Positions 13,221 to 17,606 of a DNA stretch of 17,606 nt are shown here, one piece after another (position 1 is the first letter of the stretch; each line of letters begins with the position of its first letter). A model generated the notes under the pieces. The model saw nothing but the letters and a program-made list of their open reading frames with translations. It was not told the origin of the DNA and did no database searches. This DNA is from an uncultured Roseburia sp. (GTDB lineage: Bacteria > Bacillota > Clostridia > Lachnospirales > Lachnospiraceae), in NCBI GenBank assembly GCA_947070915.1, contig CAMTDY010000042.1, forward strand, positions 1 through 17,606, read 5' to 3'. A program made the translations under genes and the position numbers.

Positions 13221-14714
13221 ATGCTGGCGATACCGGTTTTACTGCCGCTGTTCTGCGGCATGATATTATTTTTTGCTTCTCCCCGCCTGGAGCAGTACCT
13301 TCCGGAGAGAAGAAACTGGCTGACCGGCTTTACCGGCCTGGTCACCATCCTTGTTTTTCTTTGCACCCTTGTCAACCTTGCAGCGCCGGAAAATACGTTA
13401 ATCCTCTGGCACATCAAAGAGGACGTGCCGGTCATGTTACACCTGGACCGCCTGGGAAAACTGTTTTCCGCCCTCGTTTCTGCCATGTGGCTCCCAGTCA
13501 CCATGCACTCCTTTGAATACATGAAACACGAATGGAAAAATGTACGGTTTTATGGCTGTCATCTTATGACTCTCGGTGTTGTTCTCGGCATCTGCTGCGC
13601 GGGAAACCTGGTCACCATGTATCTTTTCTATGAGGGTATGACCCTTGCCACCATCGGCTACGTCATCCACTCCCAGACAAAAGAAGCCATCTCCGCCGGT
13701 TTCAAATATATCTTTTACTCCATCGCCGGAGCATTTCTCGGCCTGATGGGATTTTTCTATATCTATCAGTTCGGCACTACCCTTGCTTTTACACCGGGAG
13801 GCGTGCTGGATCCGGCAAAAGTGTCAGGACATGAGGGACTCCTCCTGGTGATCTTCTTCGGCATGATCGTGGGCTTTGGCTCCAAAGCAGGTATGTTTCC
13901 CCTGCATGGCTGGCTCTCCACAGCCCATCCGGTGGCGCCTGCCCCCGCCAGTGCTATCCTCTCTGGTATCAATACCAAAATGGGTGTGCTTGCGATCATC
14001 CGTGTAGTCTACTATATCGCCGGAGTCCCATTCCTGAAAGACACCTGGGTGCAGACCGCATTTATTATCCTGACGCTGATCACTGTATTTATGGGATCGA
14101 TGCTCGCTTACAAAGAAAAGATCCTCAAACGGCGGCTCGCCTATTCTTCGGTCAGCCAGGTATCTTATATCCTCTTCGGAGTGTCGCTTATGCATCCCCT
14201 GGCGCTGGCTGGCGCCCTGGCACATGTTATCTTCCACTCTGTTATGAAGAATGGATTGTTCCTCTGTGCCGGTTCAATCATATATAAAACAGGAAAAACA
14301 AAAATAGATGAGTTAAAGGGCATCGGCAAACAGATGCCCGTCACCCTGGCCTGCTTTACCCTGCTGGGGATCTCCATGGTGGGCATCCCGCCATTTTGTG
14401 GATTTTTCAGCAAAAAAGACCTCTGTCTGGGAGCTCTGGCATCTGGGATTCCCGTTGTGCGCTATGCCGGTCCGGTAATCCTTCTGATCAGCGCCCTGCT
14501 GACCGCCGGATATCTTCTGGTCCCCGCCTTCCACGCATTTTACCGCACACCCGACGGGGTAAAAGAGGGCGAAAAACCGAAGAGCTGTGAGGCAGGTCTC
14601 TGGATCCTGGTCCCTCTTGGACTTCTGGCGGCAGCGGCCATCCTGTTTGGAATCTGCTTTTCCGGTTTTGAGAAACTTTGTATCGATATCGCATACCTAA
14701 ATGGTATTTTTTAA
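13221..14714 (+). CDS. Proton-conducting antiporter-like subunit 2 (complex I subunit 4/5 family)
   Basis: The 497-aa multi-helix protein is of the same family as its neighbours. Key residues: Glu138 in MYLFYEGMT, Lys222 in GFGSKAGMFPLHGWLS, Lys253 in GINTKMG, and His335, His339 and Lys343 in LAHVIFHSVMKNG. The segment FEYMKHEWKNVRFYGCH (98-114) is shared almost word for word with subunit 3 (FEYMKHEGSETRFFSFY), so subunits 2 and 3 are probably an in-place duplication pair. The ATG has GGAGG five bases upstream. Which subunit of Mrp or complex I it most resembles cannot be settled by eye. Confidence 0.92.
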   Translation: MLAIPVLLPLFCGMILFFASPRLEQYLPERRNWLTGFTGLVTILVFLCTLVNLAAPENTLILWHIKEDVPVMLHLDRLGKLFSALVSAMWLPVTMHSFEYMKHEWKNVRFYGCHLMTLGVVLGICCAGNLVTMYLFYEGMTLATIGYVIHSQTKEAISAGFKYIFYSIAGAFLGLMGFFYIYQFGTTLAFTPGGVLDPAKVSGHEGLLLVIFFGMIVGFGSKAGMFPLHGWLSTAHPVAPAPASAILSGINTKMGVLAIIRVVYYIAGVPFLKDTWVQTAFIILTLITVFMGSMLAYKEKILKRRLAYSSVSQVSYILFGVSLMHPLALAGALAHVIFHSVMKNGLFLCAGSIIYKTGKTKIDELKGIGKQMPVTLACFTLLGISMVGIPPFCGFFSKKDLCLGALASGIPVVRYAGPVILLISALLTAGYLLVPAFHAFYRTPDGVKEGEKPKSCEAGLWILVPLGLLAAAAILFGICFSGFEKLCIDIAYLNGIF

Positions 14715-14724
14715 TAAGCCTGGC

Positions 14725-14747
14725 GGAACTGTCTGTTGGCAGTTTCC
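14725..14747 (+). promoter_or_regulatory. Intergenic mRNA hairpin between antiporter subunits 2 and 3
   Basis: GGAACTG (14725-14731) pairs with CAGTTTCC (14740-14747) with one bulged T and an 8-base loop. No T-run follows. It lies in a 63-base gap inside the operon and may affect RNA processing; function is inferred. Confidence 0.35.
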
Positions 14748-14777
14748 TGTGGCATGCATGAAAGAAATGGTGATAAA

Positions 14778-16298
14778 ATGAATGGAATCTTACTTATAAT
14801 ACCCGTCCTTCTGCCCATACTGGGCGGAATGCTGCTTCCCCTGTTTCCATTTAACAGCAGAAGGCAGCGCAATATCTATGTGGAAACCATCGTGGTGATC
14901 AATTCTCTGCTGATGTGGTATCTCCTGGTCACACATCCCATGTCCTACACGAGACTGATCAACCTCGCCGGCATTCTGGAGGTATCCGTACATCTGGACG
15001 GCACCGGCATGGTATTTGCGGCACTGGTAGCCACTCTATGGCCTTTTGCCACCCTGTATGCCTTTGAGTACATGAAGCACGAGGGAAGTGAGACGCGCTT
15101 TTTTTCCTTTTACACCATCACTTATGGCATCACCCTTGGCATTGCACTGTCTGCCAACCTTATGACCATGTACATGTTCTATGAGATGCTGACGCTGGTT
15201 ACCATTCCTCTGGTCATGCATTCCTTTAAAAAAGAAGCGAGATTTGCCGGCCGGAAATACGCCTATTATTCCATCGGAGGCGCAGCTTTTGCTTTTATTG
15301 GTTTTATCTTTATCCTGAACTATGGCAGTTCAATGAATTTCACCTTTGGCGGCGTACTGGACACGGCTAAGATCGGAGCGGATACCAATGTGCTTCTCGC
15401 CGTCTTTGTATTCATGGTACTGGGCTTTGGCGTAAAGGCTGCGATCTTCCCGCTGCATGGCTGGCTGCCCACTGCCTCTATCGCACCGACTCCAGTCACA
15501 GCCCTGCTCCACGCAGTCGCCGTTGTCAAATCCGGCGCCTTTGCCATTATCCGCATTACCTATTACATTTTCGGTACGGAATTTTTGCGGGGTACCTGGG
15601 CACAGTATACCGTCCTTTTGTTTGTGGCGGCAACGATCCTGTACTGCTCTTCCAGTGCGGTAAAAGAACAGCATTTGAAACGCCGTTTCGCCTACTCCAC
15701 CTCCAGCAACCTTTCCTATATCCTGCTGGGCGTACTCCTTATGACGCCGGGGGGACTGGTAGGAGGCTTTACCCATATGATCTTCCATGGCATTATGAAG
15801 ATCACCTTGTTTTTTGCCGTAGGCGCCATCATGCACCAGACCGGCAGCACCTATATATATGAAATATCCGGATATGGAAAAAAGATGCCTGTGGTCTTTG
15901 CCTGTCTCTCCATCGCCGGTATCGCCCTGATCGGCATACCACCTCTCACTGGCTTTATCAGTAAATGGAATATCGCCACGGCTGCCGTCGGCGCCTGGCA
16001 GCAGGGAAACAGGCTGGCTCCGGTGCTGATCTGTGTCCTGATCCTCTCCGCCTTCCTGACTTCGATCTATATCTTTACAATCATAATAAAAGCCTATCTG
16101 CCGGCAAAGTTTACACCTACACCGAGTGGACAAGCTCTGTCAGACAGACAGGCAGAGGGCAGCACCAAAGAGATCTGTGATCCAAACTGGCTCATGAAAC
16201 TGCCTATGGTTCTGTTTGCTATACTGATCTTTTTATTTGGCATTTATTCCGCGCCCCTGATGAACTTTTTCAGCCAGGTGGCGTCAGGACGGATTTAG
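14778..16298 (+). CDS. Proton-conducting antiporter-like subunit 3 (complex I subunit 4/5 family)
   Basis: The 506-aa multi-helix protein carries Glu136 in MYMFYEMLT, Lys220 in GFGVKAAIFPLHGWLPTAS, Lys251 in VAVVKSGAF, and His333, His337 and Lys341 in FTHMIFHGIMKIT. All positions expected for proton or sodium conduction are therefore intact. Start choice: the ATG at 14778 has GGTGAT just upstream (the 3' part of the extended ribosome site) and gives the hydrophobic N-terminus NGILLIIPVLLP. The in-frame ATGs at 14736 and 14754-14756 lie within or after the intergenic hairpin and would add polar residues. It closely resembles subunit 2 and is followed 13 bases later by subunit 4. Confidence 0.92.
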   Translation: MNGILLIIPVLLPILGGMLLPLFPFNSRRQRNIYVETIVVINSLLMWYLLVTHPMSYTRLINLAGILEVSVHLDGTGMVFAALVATLWPFATLYAFEYMKHEGSETRFFSFYTITYGITLGIALSANLMTMYMFYEMLTLVTIPLVMHSFKKEARFAGRKYAYYSIGGAAFAFIGFIFILNYGSSMNFTFGGVLDTAKIGADTNVLLAVFVFMVLGFGVKAAIFPLHGWLPTASIAPTPVTALLHAVAVVKSGAFAIIRITYYIFGTEFLRGTWAQYTVLLFVAATILYCSSSAVKEQHLKRRFAYSTSSNLSYILLGVLLMTPGGLVGGFTHMIFHGIMKITLFFAVGAIMHQTGSTYIYEISGYGKKMPVVFACLSIAGIALIGIPPLTGFISKWNIATAAVGAWQQGNRLAPVLICVLILSAFLTSIYIFTIIIKAYLPAKFTPTPSGQALSDRQAEGSTKEICDPNWLMKLPMVLFAILIFLFGIYSAPLMNFFSQVASGRI

Positions 16299-16311
16299 GA
16301 GGTGATGACAT

Positions 16312-17606
16312 ATGGATTGTTCAATGATGAGTTTTACACTGGAAAACCCGCTAAGCCCCTATTTTATCGGAATCACACTGGCTGTATACCTGGTCACGGC
16401 CAGTACCCTTCCCCAGCTTTTAAAGGGCTCCCGGAATAACCGACGTTTTTTATTGTTTTATATATTAACTGGCATCGCTTCTCTTGGGATCTTCGTTGCC
16501 GCAGACTTTTTTACCCTGTTCTGCTTCTTCGAGATCATGACCTTATGTTCCTTCGCCTACGTGGGTTGTGATGAGAGCCAGGCTTCCCGGAAAGCTGCCA
16601 TGTCCTATCTGATGTACGGCATCCTGGGCGGGCTTGTCATGCTCTTTGGTCTGATGCTGATTTACTGGCGTTTCGGGACACTGAGTTTTCAGCAGCTGGC
16701 AGATACTTCTTTTGCGCCGGCTGACACCCCTCTGCTCTACACCGCCGGAAGCTGTCTTCTCTTTGGTTTTGGCGCCAAGGCAGGCATGTTTCCCCTGCAC
16801 ACCTGGCTGCCAAAGACCTATACCGCAGCGCCTTGTGCCGGTACGACGGTACTTTCAGCTGTACTGTCTAAAACCGGTATCTACGGAATCCTGATGGTCA
16901 GCATATGTCTTTTTCAAAACAATCCCGCTGGAGGAGCCTGGGGGGCTGCCCTGTCGGTCCTGGGCTGCCTGACGATGTTCACCGGGGGACTGCTGGGGCT
17001 GTTTTCCACCAATGTAAAACGGACTCTGGCCTGCTCTTCCATGTCCCAGATCGGATTTATCCTGGTGGCCATCGGATGCAGCGATTCCCTGGCTGCCCTG
17101 CTGCACACGGTAAACCATTCCTTGTTTAAACTAATCCTCTTCACCATCGTCTCCTTCCTCTTCGGCATGACCGGGGAACTGGATTACAACCGTCTTGCCG
17201 GTTTTGCCAACCGCAAGTGGTGGCTGAAACTGCCGTTTCTTTGTGCCGCCCTGGGAATCAGTGGTGTTCCTCTCTTTAGTGGATTTGTGAGCAAGACCTT
17301 GATCCACCATGGAATCGAGACCTGCATGCACATTCCTGCTTTCGCAGATATGAATAAGTATGGTGTTTGTATTAGTTTTCAGCTATCTCCTTACGCAGAT
17401 GTGTATCAGGGTGTGGAATGGATCTTCCTTATTTCCGGCGGCATGACCTTTGCCTATATGCTGAAAATGTACTTTGCCCTGTTCCACAACCATCCCCAGG
17501 AAGAAAGCTGCCGGGAAGATACCTGTATCGCAAAACCTGGATCCCTCTCTGTATTCCTGCTCTATGCCCTTGGCTTTCTCTGTCCTGCCATCGGACTGTA
17601 TCCGGA
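16312..17606 (+). CDS. Proton-conducting antiporter-like subunit 4, partial
   Basis: The frame is open to the window end, giving at least 431 residues. Key residues are Glu74 in FCFFEIMT, Lys156 in GFGAKAGMFPLHTWLP, Lys187 in VLSKTGIYG, and His265, His269 and Lys273 in LHTVNHSLFK; ISGVPLFSGFVSKTLI follows at 316-331. The first glutamate is about 64 residues closer to the start than in the other three subunits (E138-E142), so about two N-terminal helices are missing. A TGA lies in frame two codons before the ATG, so no longer start exists. GGAGG lies nine bases upstream and overlaps the end of subunit 3. ATGs at codons 5 and 6 are possible alternative starts. Confidence 0.9.
   Translation, partial: MDCSMMSFTLENPLSPYFIGITLAVYLVTASTLPQLLKGSRNNRRFLLFYILTGIASLGIFVAADFFTLFCFFEIMTLCSFAYVGCDESQASRKAAMSYLMYGILGGLVMLFGLMLIYWRFGTLSFQQLADTSFAPADTPLLYTAGSCLLFGFGAKAGMFPLHTWLPKTYTAAPCAGTTVLSAVLSKTGIYGILMVSICLFQNNPAGGAWGAALSVLGCLTMFTGGLLGLFSTNVKRTLACSSMSQIGFILVAIGCSDSLAALLHTVNHSLFKLILFTIVSFLFGMTGELDYNRLAGFANRKWWLKLPFLCAALGISGVPLFSGFVSKTLIHHGIETCMHIPAFADMNKYGVCISFQLSPYADVYQGVEWIFLISGGMTFAYMLKMYFALFHNHPQEESCREDTCIAKPGSLSVFLLYALGFLCPAIGLYP

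Noticed and set aside
15330..16133. Long antisense open frame (267 codons) opposite antiporter subunit 3
   Set aside because: It is rich in His, Gln, Asp and Gly and has no family features, as expected for the complement of a membrane-protein gene. A similar 245-codon frame opposite 10418-11155 was rejected likewise.
1..17606. CRISPR arrays, tRNA or rRNA genes
   Set aside because: No regularly spaced repeats and no cloverleaf or rRNA-like stretches were seen; all longer non-adapter regions are covered by protein genes.

Overview
This window looks like chromosomal sequence from an endospore-forming clostridial Firmicute, most plausibly Lachnospiraceae-like. The evidence is the sporulation genes spoVAD and spoVAE, a fused secDF, strong AGGAGG-type ribosome sites and near-consensus TTGACA/TATAAT promoters. 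Family-level placement is inference. The first 48 bases are not genomic: they match an Illumina Nextera index-2 adapter ending in the transposase mosaic end, so the contig begins in untrimmed library sequence.

Left part (49-4115): an AT-rich two-gene operon on the minus strand encodes a six-helix membrane protein of unknown function (1237-2214) followed by a lipoprotein (156-1199). It has its own extended -10 promoter at 2256-2284. Directly upstream lies a complete-looking 1,813-bp IS1182-family insertion sequence (2303-4115) with 16-bp perfect terminal repeats. Its transposase is split by a one-base frameshift in an A-run.

Middle part (4116-8639, minus strand): a 14-bp-stem terminator follows spoVAE; spoVAD and spoVAE form a two-gene unit without spoVAC beside it. 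A second strong terminator separates them from secDF, a one-piece SecD-SecF translocation motor with its own promoter. Next comes tadA, the tRNA wobble adenosine deaminase, also with its own promoter.

Right part (8692-17606, plus strand): tadA is divergent from a long operon that runs off the window. The order is mnhE, mnhF, mnhG, a DUF4040/MbhD protein, an MbhE-MnhB fusion, mnhC, then four consecutive proton-conducting ND5/MnhD-like subunits, the last one open at the window end. The first eight modules reproduce the order of the membrane cation-transport half of archaeal Mbh hydrogenase (mbhA to mbhH) and of Mrp antiporters. The three extra antiporter-like subunits are unusual. Together these proteins should form a large membrane complex exchanging Na+ for H+. 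Whether a redox or hydrogenase module follows cannot be seen here. This operon is the best candidate in the window for a poorly described system.
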